The position numbers and the translations under genes are program-made. From Leptobrachium leishanense (Eukaryota; Chordata; Amphibia; Anura; Megophryidae), in contig CM019064.1 in NCBI GenBank assembly GCA_009667805.1, positions 113,000,328 through 113,064,327 on the forward strand: a stretch of 64,000 bases of DNA. The letters are read 5' to 3'. Shown in pieces: positions 22,359 to 33,100 of the stretch (position 1 is its first letter; every line of letters begins with the position of its first letter). Under the pieces are notes generated by a model. That model was not told the DNA's origin. It worked only from the letters and a program-made list of their open reading frames with translations, and did no database searches.

Positions 22359-22756
22359 ATATGTGGAATGTAACTGAAGTACAGTTGTGTTCAAAATTAT
22401 TCAACCCCAATGCTGTAAAGGGTTTTAGGGAATTTAGTGTACATTTGTAATTGTATTCAGAATGAAATCCTACAAGGACTTTTTAAAGAACCATATGCAA
22501 CTAAAATGACATCAATTGGTTTTGTAATACAGTAGTAAATGTTTCTTTTGTGAATTCTTCATTGACACAATTATTCAACCCCTTAAAGACCACCACTCTG
22601 AAGAACAGAGGTTCATTCAAGTGTTTTCAATCAGGTATTGAAAACACCTGTGGATGTCACGGAGCAGCAATAAAGCATAATAAGCACCAATTAGGCAGCT
22701 TTAAAATGACTGTGATACTCAGCTCCTTCTAGACATTTACTGGTGTGGTTACAAAC

Positions 22757-23735
22757 ATGGTGAAGTCAAGAGAATGGTCCAGGAAGACGAGAGAAGAGGT
22801 GATTACTCTTCACAGGAAGGGCAATGGCTATAAGAAGATTGCAAAGATGTTAAACATACCAAGAGAGACCATAGGAAGCATCATTCGCAAATTCAAGGCA
22901 AAGGGCACTGTTGAAACGCTACCTGGTCGTGGCAGAAAGAAGATGCTGACTTCGACTGCTGTGCGCTACCTGAAGCGTAGAGTGGAGAAAAGTCCCCATG
23001 TGACTGTTGAGGAACTGAGAAAAGATTTGTCAGATGTGGGTACTGAAGTTTCAGCTCAGACAATACGGCGCACACTGCGGAATGAAGGCCTCCATTCCAG
23101 AACTCCCAGGCGCACCCCCTTGCTGTCTCCAAAGAATAAGAAGAGTCACTGCAGTATGCCAAAAGTCATGTGGACAAACCACAGAAGTTTTGGGATAGTG
23201 TTCTGTGGACTGATGAAACAAAATTAGAACTGTTTGGGCCCATGGATCAATGTTTGGAGGAGGAAGAACAAGGCCTATGAAGAAAAGAACACCTTGAAGC
23301 ATGGCGGGGGGTCAATCATGCTTTGGGGCTGTTTTGCTTCTGCAGGTACAGGGAAGCTTCAGCGTGTGCAAGCTACCATGAATTCTCTTCAGTACCAGGA
23401 GATATTGGATGACAATGTGATGCAGTCCGTCACAAACCTGAGGCTTGGGAGACGTTGGACCTTTCAACAGGACAATGATCCCAAGCATACCTCCAAGTCC
23501 ACTAGAGCATGGTTGCAGATTAAAGGCTGGAACATTTTGGAGTGGCCATCGCAGTCACCTGACTTAAATCCGATTGAGAACCTCTGGTGGGACTTAAAGC
23601 AGTTGCAGTGCGCAAGCCTAAGAATGTGACTGAACTGGAGACTTTTGCCCATGACGAATGGGCGAAGATACCCGTAGATCGCTGCAAGACACTTGTGTCA
23701 AGCTATGCTTCACGTTTAAAAGCTGTTAGTACTTA
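22757..23735 (+). pseudogene. Tc1 transposase pseudogene, copy 1
   Basis: The start MVKSREWSRKTREEV and the helix-turn-helix DNA-binding part (residues about 10-120) are open to about 23143. Compared with copy 2 it has lost one base in gagtcgactgcag near 23147, five bases near 23252, nine bases near 23294 and four bases near 23600. Parts of the catalytic domain remain readable in other frames: the second aspartate in [18 protein letters not shown] and the [13 protein letters not shown] block with the glutamate. The tail is scrambled by an inversion at 23728-23765. It cannot make active DD34E transposase. Confidence 0.9.
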
Positions 23736-23765
23736 GTACTTAGTACAACATCCTTTTACAGTTAT
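23728..23765 (+). other. micro-inversion at the transposase C-terminus
   Basis: Copy 2 has 32 bases at 54479-54510 encoding the end of the transposase. In copy 1 the same 32 bases lie in reverse complement at 23734-23765, preceded by six extra bases, agtact, that repeat the neighbouring motif. Flanks on both sides align directly. Copy 2 encodes the usual Tc1 ending, so copy 1 is the changed one. Confidence 0.85.
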
Positions 23766-23997
23766 AAGATTGAATGTCACTTGGGGGTTGAATAAAACTG
23801 ATAATGATGTGAGCACAGAAAAGACATTTGTGGTTATTTCATTATAAATGTTATGTTATATTTGTCTGACCTACACGTGCCTCTTTGATTTAATTGTAAG
23901 CAAGATGACTGAATGATCAAAATCAATGACAAACTGGCCAAAACACTCAATTTCAGTGGGGGTTGAATAATTTTGAACACAACTGTATCTATATCAG

Positions 23998-24140
23998 GAG
24001 GTCAGCAGCATTGGCCCTCCAGAAATTTTGTAACTGAGCCTTGTGGGAAAAGCAATCCGGTTTAGAAGTTACTGAGCGTCATTGGAGATGTAGTTCCAAA
24101 ACATCTGGAGGGCCAAGGTTGTTGACCCCCCCCCCCCCGA
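23998..24140. mobile_element. palindromic MITE
   Basis: aggtcagcagcattggccctccaga at the left is answered by tctggagggccaaggttgttgaccc at the right. A non-autonomous DNA element, about 140 bp. Confidence 0.6.
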
Positions 24141-24191
24141 CCTAATCACAAATCCAGAAAGCCTGTTATCCAGTTGCCAATGTATCATACG

Positions 24192-24362
24192 CTCTATATC
24201 TTATTATTATTATTCTTTATTTATAAAGCGCCAGCATATTCCGCAGCGCTGTACAATAGGCACAGTATAGACAGGGATACAATACATTGAACAACATTTG
24301 ACAAACAGTACAGGAGGAGATGAGGGCCCTATTCCCGTAGGAACTCACAATCTAGGAGGAAT
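24192..24362. repeat. interspersed repeat containing tttataaagcgccagc
   Basis: A segment of about 170 bp beginning with an ATT microsatellite and running into tttataaagcgccagcatattccgcagc. I recognise the style as a common amphibian interspersed repeat but cannot name its class. Confidence 0.4.
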
Positions 24363-24576
24363 ATCTCCCGCAGTACGTCCTTTGGCACGGTGACTGAGAA
24401 ATACAATGCATATTAATTTAGTGTCACCATCCAGGACAAAACCCAGGAGAGTCAGGTTAGGAGACGTGTATCCATCTATACTTCAATTACCCATCCTCAT
24501 TATTTTCCCCATATACAGGTGATACTCGAAAAATTTGAATATCGTGCAAAAGTTCATTTATTTCAGTAATTCAACT

Positions 24577-25180
24577 TTAAAGGAACACTCTAATCAAAAC
24601 TCGGCCCCCCCCCCCATTTTTTTTACATTACACTATCTGTATTTTTTTTTTCTTGTAACTGTAATACTTACCCTAAAATCCACTTGTTTCCAGCGGCGTC
24701 TTTTTTTTTTTTTTTTTTATATATATATATATTACTCACCTCTCTCTTCTTCCGCTCCAGTCCTTCTTGCTTTCAGTTGCCTTCTGGTTTACGTGAGATG
24801 CGCGCCTCTCACGTAAGCCAGCCAATTGGCAGGCTTCCTCCCGGCTCCATCTGCTGAGGATTAGTGTTGCGCGCAAGAGGATGCGCTCAACACTAATCCT
24901 CAGGCTGCCGCCAGCTACTGCGGCGAGTTGGAGACATCATCGCGCTGAAAGCGCAAAGACGTCTCCTACTCGGCAATAGTCGGCAGAAGCGGGAAATCTG
25001 AATCCCGCTCTGCTGACTGACAGCTGGGCGGGCGGAGTAATGTCCTCCGCCTCTCTCAGCTGTTTTCAGCTTTTTTAGCTGATCTGAGCGGAGGGAGGGG
25101 GGACAGGCAGGGGAATACTCAGGGCATCATGACCACCTAAAAAAGCTTAGGTGGTCATGTTGCCTAGAATATCCCTTTAA
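24577..25180. mobile_element. T2/Kolobok-type MITE with TTAA target
   Basis: Begins TTAAAGGAACACTC and ends GAATATCCCTTTAA. TTAA lies at each edge (24577-24580 and 25177-25180), and the Tc1 inverted repeat is continuous once it is removed (caactt/aaaggtgaaac). The interior shows several nested inverted repeats and homopolymer runs. TTAAAGGRR termini with TTAA duplications are described for Xenopus T2 MITEs. Confidence 0.8.
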
Positions 25181-25442
25181 AAGGTGAAACTAATATGAGA
25201 CTCATTACATGCAAAGCAAGATAGTTCAAGCTGTGATTTGTCATAATTGTGATTATGATTATGGTTTACAGCTCATGAAAACCCCAAATCCACAATCTCC
25301 AAAAATTAGAATATTGTGAAAAGGTGCAATATTCTAGGCTCAAAGTGTTCCACTCTAATCAGCTAATTAAGCCATAACACCTGCAAAGGGTTCCTGAGCC
25401 TTTAAATGGTCTCTACGTCTGGTTCAGTAGGAATCACAATCA

Positions 25443-26395
25443 TGGGAAAGACTGCTGACCTGACAGTTGTGCAGAAAACCATCATTGACATCCTCCATAA
25501 GGATGGAAAGTCTCAAGGTAATTGCAAAAGAAGTTGGATGTTCCCAAAGTGCTGTATCAAAGCAGATTAATAGAAAGTTGTGTGGAAGAAAAAGGTGCAC
25601 AAGTAGCAGGGATGGCCGCAGCCTGGAGAGGATTGTCAGGAAAAGGCCATTCAAAAGTATTGGACTTTCACAAGGAGTGGACTGAGGCTGGAGTCAGTGC
25701 ATCAAGAGCCACCACACACAGACGGATCAAGGACATGGGCTTCAAATGTCGTATTCCTCTTGTCAAGCCGCTCCTGAACAACAAACAACTTCAAAAGCGT
25801 CTTACCTGGGCTAAAGAAAAAGAGACCTGGTCTGTTGCTCAGTGGTCCAAAGTCCTCTTTTCTGATGAGAGCAACTTTTGCAACTCATTTGGAAACCAAG
25901 GACCCAGAGTATGGAGGAAGAATGGAGAGGCACACCCTACAAGATGCTTGAAGTCCAGTGTGAAGTTTCCACAGTCTGTGTTGATTTGGGGAGCCATGTC
26001 ATCTGCTGGTGTTGGTCCACTGTGCTTCATTAAGTCCAGGGTCAACGCAGCCGTCTACCAGGAGATTTTGGAGCACTTCATGCTTCCTTCCGCAGACGAG
26101 CTTTATGGGGATGCTGACTTCATTTTCCAGCAGGACTTGGCACCTGCCCACACGGCCAAAAGCTCCAAAACCTGGTTCAATGACCATGGGATTACTGTGC
26201 TTGCAAACTCGCCTGACCTGAACCCCATAGAGAATCTATGGGGCATTGCCAAGAGAAGGATGAGACATGAGAACGAACAATGCAGAAGAGCTGAAGGCCG
26301 CTATGGAAGACCAGGATGCTTCAATAACACCTCAGCAGTGCCACAGGCTGATAGCTTCCATGCCACACTGCATTGAGGCAGGAATTGCTGCAAAG
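25443..26395 (+). pseudogene. Tc1 transposase pseudogene, second family
   Basis: Starts MGKTADLTVVQKTIIDILHKDG, with a helix-turn-helix in two frames (KVIAKEVGCSQSAVSKQINRKL). The catalytic part is open from about 25570 to 26260: first aspartate in VLFSDESNF, second in FIFQQDLAPAHTAKSS, and the [12 protein letters not shown] block with the glutamate. At least two frameshifts (near 25510 and 26265) separate the DNA-binding part, catalytic core and C-terminus. Catalytic residues themselves are intact. Confidence 0.88.
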
Positions 26396-26424
26396 GGGGC
26401 CCAAACCAAGTACATATGCATGCT

Positions 26425-28585
26425 CAGGGCTCAAAATTTCAAGTCCCAAGCTACTAGCCAGACCTTAAGAGTTACTCGCCACCAGTTGCCCCACCTACCC
26501 TGCCCTGAACTCCGCCCCTAAACACACCCTCTTATATTATTTTATGAAATTACACCGTTTAAAGGTTTTATTCAGAATAAAGTTACAAAAAATAAATAAC
26601 TTTAATAACTGGACCGAGACCCCAGATACATGTATATCCAGACATCAGACCCAAATACAGACTCCTCTCCAACAGTTCTTAGGACCAAATTAATTTGGGG
26701 TTTATTCATCCGATATATCCAGGGGAACCGAATACTCTCTTTTAATTGTTCGTATGCCAGGTTATCAATAGATGTTAGAAGACCCCAGAGTCAGTTTTCC
26801 CCCTTGGATGCTTATACAGATGAATCCATTAATATTCGTGTGAGATACTTCCATCCCCATTGTTTTTCCTTTTTTTTTTGCCCTTTCCGTATCACTCCTC
26901 TTTCTTTAAAAATAGATATATTTTGCTGAACCTCAAACGCCTGCGCCACCATTTCACCATTATGACCCCCTCACGGGAGATGTTCTGCCAAGGACCCCCT
27001 TTAATTAATTTCTCCCGGCCCCCCCCCCGTAATTCATTCCCCCGCCCCCCCATAATTCATCACCACCCCCCCATAATTCATCACCCCCCCCCCATAATTC
27101 ATCCTCTCCCCCCATAATTCATCCTCTCCCCCCCCCAGTAATTCATTCCTCTCCCCCCCCCCCCAGTAATTCATTCCTCTCCCCTCCCCCCAGTAATTCA
27201 TTCCTCTCCCCTCCCCCCAGTAATTCATTCCTCTCCCCTCCCCCCAGTAATTCATTCCTCTCCCCTCCCCCCAGTAATTCATTCCTCTCCCCTCCCCCCA
27301 GTAATTCATTCCTCTCCCCTCCCCCCAGTAATTCATTCCTCTCCCCTCCCCCCAGTAATTCATTCCTCTCCCCCCCCCAGTAATTCATTCCTCTCCCCCC
27401 CCCAGTAATTCATTCCTCTCTCCCCCTGTAATTCATTCCTCTCTCCCCCTGTAATTCATTCCTCTCTCTCCCCCTGTAATTCATTCCTCTCTCTCCCCCT
27501 GTAATTCATTCCTCTCTCTCCCCCTGTAATTCATTCCTCTCTCTCCCCCTGTAATTCATTCCTCTCCCCCCCGTAATTCATTCCTCCCCCCCCGTAATTC
27601 ATTCCTCCCCCCCCGTAATTCATTCCTCTCCCCCCCGTAATTCATTCCTCTCCCCCCCGTAATTCATTCCTCTCCCCCCCGTAATTCATTCCTCTCCCCC
27701 CCCGTAATTCATTCCTCTCTCCCCCTGTAATTCATTCCTCTCTCCCCCTGTAATTCATTCCTCTCTCCCCCTGTAATTCATTCCTCTCTCCCCCTGTAAT
27801 TCATTCCTCTCTCCCCCTGTAATTCATTCCTCTCTCCCCCTGTAATTCATTCCTCTCTCCCCCTGTAATTCATTCCTCTCTCCCCCTGTAATTTATTTCT
27901 CCCCCCTCCCCTGCAATTTATTCCCCCCTCCCCCTCCCTTTACCTGTCCTCGCGAGTAGTAGAATTAGGGGGCGGGGATAATCCCTGCTTCCCTCACTCG
28001 CCGAGGCTCACCGGATCCTCCTTCACACTGTGCCCGGAAGATGAGGGGTGCAGCGTGAAGGGAGATCCAGCGTGCAGCAGCGAGGTCCGGTAAAAGGGGG
28101 GCGGGAGAAAGAATTTGCACCCCCCCCCTATTGTGGCACTCTGAGGTCTCTCGATGCTGCACCCACTGATGCCGCTTCGGGGAGATGGGTTGAACCTCTT
28201 TCTGATCTCGCAGTTTTGCTCGGCACACTCGCCTATGATCCGTTTGCTGCACCATGTGAACGGAACACGGGAAACTGCGCCGAGCAAACATCCCGAATCA
28301 GTAAGAGGTTCAACCCGGCGTCTCCCCGAAGCAGCGTCAGTGAGTGCAGCAGCGAGAGATAGAGGGCACGCCCAGCTACAGCAGGAAAAGTGAGAGTAAG
28401 AAAGGAGCTGTTAGCGTGACTTCGGCCAGCCAAATATAAATAATAATAAAAAAAACGTCTGCCACTGAAATACGCAGCGCAGGCAGCACGATATTTATTG
28501 TGCTGCCTGCGTGTGCAGTTCCACTCGCCCACGTTTAATTTCCACTCGCCAAATGCGAGCAGGCGAGTGCAAATTTTGACCCCTG
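26425..28585. mobile_element. non-autonomous hAT element carrying a minisatellite
   Basis: Ends cagggctcaaaatttc and gcaaattttgacccctg, flanked by a perfect 8-bp duplication tgcatgct (26417-26424 and 28586-28593), the mark of hAT transposition. The interior has no transposase: 26430-26990 is unassigned, 27003-27935 is a minisatellite, and 27960-28500 holds inverted stretches such as gaggttcaacccggcgtctcccc with its partner near 28170-28200. Confidence 0.85.
27003..27935. repeat. C-rich minisatellite, about 36 units of 23-27 bp
   Basis: TAATTCATTCCTCT alternates with runs of C and CT about 36 times by my count. Units fall in blocks: 27-bp units with cccctccccccag (27180-27360), 25-bp units with ctctctccccctg (27440-27550), short all-C spacers (27560-27710) and 23-bp units with ctctccccctg (27715-27890). 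The minus strand is correspondingly G-rich and could form G-quadruplexes. Open frames on minus such as repeated MNYWGEGRG are a by-product. Confidence 0.92.
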
Positions 28586-28831
28586 TGCATGCTTATATTT
28601 TTCAGAGGTACGATATTGTTCTATGTACAATCCTTGTTTTATTGATTTGCATGTAATATTCAAATTTTCTGAGATTGTGGATTTGGGGTTTTCATGAGCT
28701 TTAAGCCATAATCATCACAATTATGACAAATCACGGCTTGAACTATCTCATATATTAGTTTCACCTTTTAAGTTGCATTACTGAAATAAATGAACTTTTG
28801 CACGATATTCAAATTTTTCGAGTATCACCTG

Positions 28832-30738
28832 TCAATGAGGCATCAAAGAAGGACTTTGCCAAGTGAGCTTGCACTTTTAAGGGCAACACATTGGTGCTCA
28901 ATATCTTTTTATATCCCAAATCACAATGTATAAAAAAAAATAATAAAGTGTTGTAATCACTTGCAACTGTCAGCTTTTGGCTCATCACACAAGGAGACAT
29001 GAGAGAGCTGTACTGGGCTTGAGACAGTACTCCGGAATGAAGACTGACTTTTAGAATCTGGTACTAAGCGTTTTTGAATGATCTATTTATTTACACCAGG
29101 GCTCGACAAAACGTGGGCGCCAGGTCGCCATGCAACTAGAAATGTTGTCGTGGCGCCCGGGTTTGGAAACCGGAAGCCCAGCACTGGGCCATACGTGCTG
29201 TTTTTTGCAGGGTACTGTTAGCATTTGTTGGATGGGTTTTGATCAGATTAATATTTGGTATTTGGTTTGTGTAGCCATTCTACATTTGTTGCCATGGTAA
29301 CACACCTGTTGTTCCATTCGTGGCATCTGCATGTCAGCTTTCCCCCCCCCCTCTACATTTCCATGTGATACACATGGCTGCTTTGTCAGTTGTCGGCCTA
29401 TGATTCTGTATTTTCTTTTTTGCTGAATATATAATGGACACTGTGGTATAATAGCCTCGTTTTATTGTTCTAGTGAAATTCAGAAATTCAATGCTTGTCT
29501 ACATAGGGTTAAAGGGTAGTGGATCCCATTGACAAATTGGAAACCAAAATATATCCCAAGCGCAAAGATCGTCGAATAAAATTGTGTTCTAAACTCATTC
29601 TACGTGAGCCATGCAGTGTTACTAAATAAGAGCAAACTTATTACCGCAGCATATTGTATGCCCAACTTCGGTGCCTCCCATGCATTAAACACAAAAAACA
29701 GAAATACAGACAATAGTGTAATACTGTTGGGAAGGCATAAGGTGAGTATGAACTAGAATGCTCTTTCACTGACGTGCTCAGGTGCCTGCACATACGTTGG
29801 TTTGGAAGGGTAGCAACGTGCCAACTTTTGCGGGGTTGCACTGCTCGTCTCTGTCTCCTCAAAGGAATATATAAAAAAAGCCACAACCAAAATAAGGCGA
29901 TGGTAAAAACAATCTGCTTTATTGGTATTCAAAGAAAAGAATACTCCAAATATGTGATTTAAAAACAAAAAGTGCGGAGATGACTGGGAGGACATATGGG
30001 AGGCTTACCCGTAAGGTGTCCATCTGTACCACCCTTCAGGAGCCGTCCATTAAGTCCCTGATGAGATGGTATGTTACAAGAGGGGCAAGATTCCAAGCGT
30101 GGGGTAAACCTACCAACTCCATAGACTGTAATGACTTTGGTACGTTTACACCAGGTCTTGAATCTAGCCCCAGAGGGTTTAACCACTAACCCCAGCTGGC
30201 TCCTACCACATGTGTTTCTACGCTGTATCCATGCTTAGGTTGTTTTTGTAAAGGAAATCGTCCTTTTTTTTTTGAGGGGTGCATCACGTCCTCCATCTGT
30301 CAGTGGACGACATCCAGCCTTCCAGGCATTACACGAAGTAACAAACATAAACGATTAGTACTGCTGAACACTGGTACAAAGACCTAAAGTGAAGGGGGAG
30401 GCAAACAATGCAGAATTCCCCCTTAGGGGTAAATGATGTTTATGACTGAAAATATCCCTTTCTTCATTAAACAAATCCTTAGTTTGTTACTGCTGTGTAT
30501 GGGAACACAGACCGGTGACTGCACAGACACACGCTGTACTGAAACGGCTTCATTACCTCTGGCAGTTACAAGGATGCAGCGTTCTGATGGAGTTTAGTGA
30601 TTCAGATGACATGACTTCCTGCGTGATTACACAGCTCATTTAATTTATTGCAATGTAATTATACAGACTGTATTAATTTCACTGAGACAATAAGGTTAGC
30701 ACAATGTCGCCCAATAGATGTAATATTGTGTTTTTCAG
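28832..30738. other. intron sequence, no exon seen; hAT-like fragment at 29097
   Basis: This lies between the inferred golgin-45 leader exon and its first coding exon. A hAT-like left end, cagggctcgacaaaacg, is present at 29097 without a matching right end. Nothing else is recognised. Confidence 0.5.
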
Positions 30739-30807
30739 CGTGATCCAGATAGTGGAGCACATTCACAGAGCCGTCGGAAATGATGTCTGTCCAAGGGACC
30801 ATGGAGT
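30739..30807 (+). CDS. BLZF1: golgin-45 exon with start codon
   Basis: Acceptor tttttcag at 30731-30738, donor T|GTAAGT at 30807/30808. The coding part is 30783-30807: ATG and seven more codons plus one base (MSVQGTME, then the split serine). The 44 upstream bases are 5' untranslated, so a leader exon further upstream is required, possibly the one ending at 21522. The short N-terminus differs from mammals, as expected for this variable end. A second in-frame ATG is two codons from the exon end. Confidence 0.82.
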
Positions 30808-31505
30808 GTAAGTATTACATTTTATATTCACACAATAAAGTGCATTTAAACAAGGTCAGAGTGTTTAGCTCCCGTCTTTATACATTCATCTCATTCTCTA
30901 TTACGTGTCTAATTCAACTTTTTCTATTCACTAGTTTTTAAATAATGTGTTTTAAGTGCCTGACGACAATTGCAGTGTTGTCCCTCATTGTATATTTATT
31001 ATACATGTATTTGATGTATGATTACACTGCATGTTTGCCAGCACTGTATAACTTAGCGCCCTCGTTTTAGCGTGATATTACAGTGCAGGTGCTAATCCAG
31101 CCTGTTCCGTAACACGGCGCTAAGCCTCGGGATGCTTGCGGCACAGCTAAACCCGGCCATGAGCACCCCCTCAATGGGGTCCATAATGGACTCCATCAAG
31201 GCTTCCTCTGCCTGTCACATGACCTGCAGGATCACACGTAGTGATTCGCAGAGGGAGGATGAGGGACTAATTTCCCCCAGTCTCTCTCCGCTCCCGGCAG
31301 CAAGAAGAGGTGGATGGAGCCGCCGTTCTCTCAGAGGGATGAGAGGTGAGTATGTAATGTTTTTTTTTGGGGGGGGGGTTGTTCTGCTGGAGCTGACTCC
31401 ACAGAAGCGGAACCAGTTAGCACCGGGTCCTAGCTGTGGTTAACTTTTCAGTTTACCGCAACAGGACGGTAATTGGCGTCAGGATTACAAACTCTAACCA
31501 ACTTA

Positions 31506-31922
31506 GGCTAGGGTCAGACGAAAGCATTTTTCCCGCGAACGTGAAAAAGTGCGTCCGAACGCATTGACGTTTTTTTTCACGGAATGCGCAAAAACGGTCA
31601 GACGATGCGCATTTTCGGGCGTGATTTTGTACGGATCGTCAATAAAACTTTTTGCGTCTGGACATTATGTAGGCTGGACATTAGCAGTGTCTGACATCTC
31701 CTAATCTCGCAAACACGCCGCTATGCCGCAGCTGCGCACTCAGTACGTCAGTACTAGCGGTTCTGCGTTCTCAAAAAAATGCGTTCCACTTGCGTTGCAC
31801 GGCCGGACTTTTGTGCGGCCGTACATCGTATATTGGCTGTCATTGCCCACTGTCATTGCTAGTGCGGCCGTAATTATGTGCACCAGAACGCACGTTAAAA
31901 GTGCGCTGGTCTGACCCCAGCC
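31506..31922 (-). mobile_element. PIF/Harbinger MITE, copy 3
   Basis: 417 bp between perfect TTA duplications (31503-31505 and 31923-31925). It is in the opposite orientation to the other two MITEs and to the autonomous element at 40901-44039, with the same terminal sequence ggctagggtcagacg / ctgaccccagcc. Confidence 0.85.
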
Positions 31923-32461
31923 TTATTGTTAAGCATAGGGAGCACAAAGTACAGTAAGCTCGCGCTGAAACTGCAAGATACGAATTGCTAATGGGGGTTT
32001 TAACCCGTTAGCGTTCGGATTGTAATATGGTTCGTCTGCGCTAGGGCAACCAAGACTAACATTAACGCTCACACAGGTGAGCATTAACATTAGCGTTATG
32101 AATGTAATATGGCCCAAAGTTCTTTGCACCGTACAGGCCCAAAAGACAATCTATTGAAAGAGGGAATGCCATTTTTGGCTCTAGAATATTGCTTTTTTTG
32201 TAAGCTTAAAGATCACTTTAATTTTTTTATTAGCCCCTCTCATACATCCCAGACGTTTTCTAATGGTAAATTGAATCTGGTTAGAACCAGTGCCATATAT
32301 GTATTTTAAATGTGTGTATGTATATGTGTGTGTGTATATATATATATTTTATTACATACAGACGTTATTAAATCAGTAGTCTTAAGGCAATTGCACATTT
32401 TAGTCACCCCCCCCAGTTATTGATATTTTAACCTCAATCTTCAATTTTCTTATTTTCTCAG

Positions 32462-32886
32462 CTTTTGCAAGCTCCCCACCCCTTCGTGGTACCGGGGATG
32501 GGATGGAAACAGAGGAACCTTTGAAATCTGTAGAGGTAAAAGTTTCTTCCTCCAAGGTGGCACACAGCCCAAAAAGAAAAGCGGCTGCTCCATCATTAAG
32601 CCCCGGTGTCCTCCAGCTTGGAAAAATTCACGGTGACAAAGCTGTAGAAATTGAAGCTGTCAGAATCGTGGTGCCCAGATCGTCTATAACGCACACCCTT
32701 GGAGCTAAACAGTCAAAACATTTGGAGTTGAATGGAAATGGCAAACAGGAAGTAGCTGATGGCACAGCTGATCCTTGGAAACAGATCTCAGAGCTTAAAA
32801 GCATGGTTGAAAAACAGAAAAATTCGGAGAAGAGGTTGCTACAGGATAAGGAAGGGCTTTCAAACCAGCTGAGAGTACAGACAGAG
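32462..32886 (+). CDS. BLZF1: golgin-45 exon 2: N-terminal region and start of coiled coil
   Basis: Acceptor tttctcag ends at 32461; donor GAG|GTAAGT at 32886/32887. Encodes residues 9-150. GTGDGMETEEPLKSVEV aligns with the conserved N-terminal block of golgin-45, followed by a basic SPKRKA patch, the GVLQLGKI block and a variable stretch. The exon ends in the conserved start of the coiled coil (SEKRLLQDKEGLSNQLRVQTE). It ends in phase 0. Confidence 0.95.
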
Positions 32887-33039
32887 GTAAGTCTATAGGA
32901 TACAGTTATATCTAAATACCACTGTCCCTGCACCTCTACACCTGGCTATGAATATATTCAGAATTCTGCATTTCACTCTAAATGTCATTCTTCCAGAAGA
33001 TTCAGAGCAGAGCTGCTTTTTGTGTATCTGTCCAGCAGT

Positions 33040-33100
33040 CAGAGCCTCAATCATCACTCGCCCCATAAGCGAGGGCGAGTGAAATTTTGAGCTTTGATGT
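33040..33100. mobile_element. very short hAT-like MITE
   Basis: About 60 bp with inverted ends cagagcctcaat / attttgagctttg and an inner actcgcc/ggcgagt hairpin that resembles the ends of 26425-28585. No clear duplication. Confidence 0.35.

Larger units (their letters stand above)
22382..23985 (+). mobile_element. Tc1-like transposon, copy 1 (decayed)
   Basis: 1604 bp between TA dinucleotides (22380-22381 and 23986-23987), with terminal inverted repeats cagttgtgttcaaaattatt and its inverse. It is the same family and orientation as 53113-54729. The two copies are highly similar, which allows lesions to be placed by comparison. Confidence 0.93.
24516..28831 (+). mobile_element. Tc1-like transposon of a second family, carrying two later insertions
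   Basis: Terminal inverted repeats of more than 40 bp: caggtgatactcgaaaaatt at 24516 and its inverse ending at 28831. TA precedes the left end; the right TA has become TC. A longer internal inverted region with caaatccacaatctc also pairs across the element. Inside are a transposase pseudogene (25443-26376), a TTAA-target MITE (24577-25180) and a hAT element (26425-28585). Without them it is about 1.5 kb, normal for Tc1. Confidence 0.9.

Noticed and set aside
27034..27388. Minus-strand frames with repeated MNYWGEGRG or NELLGGGE
   Set aside because: They are translations of the C-rich minisatellite; any frame without a stop in the unit stays open. No start context or homologous protein.
27003..27935. 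CRISPR-like regular array
   Set aside because: Spacers are C/T runs, not unique sequence, and the context is a vertebrate genome.
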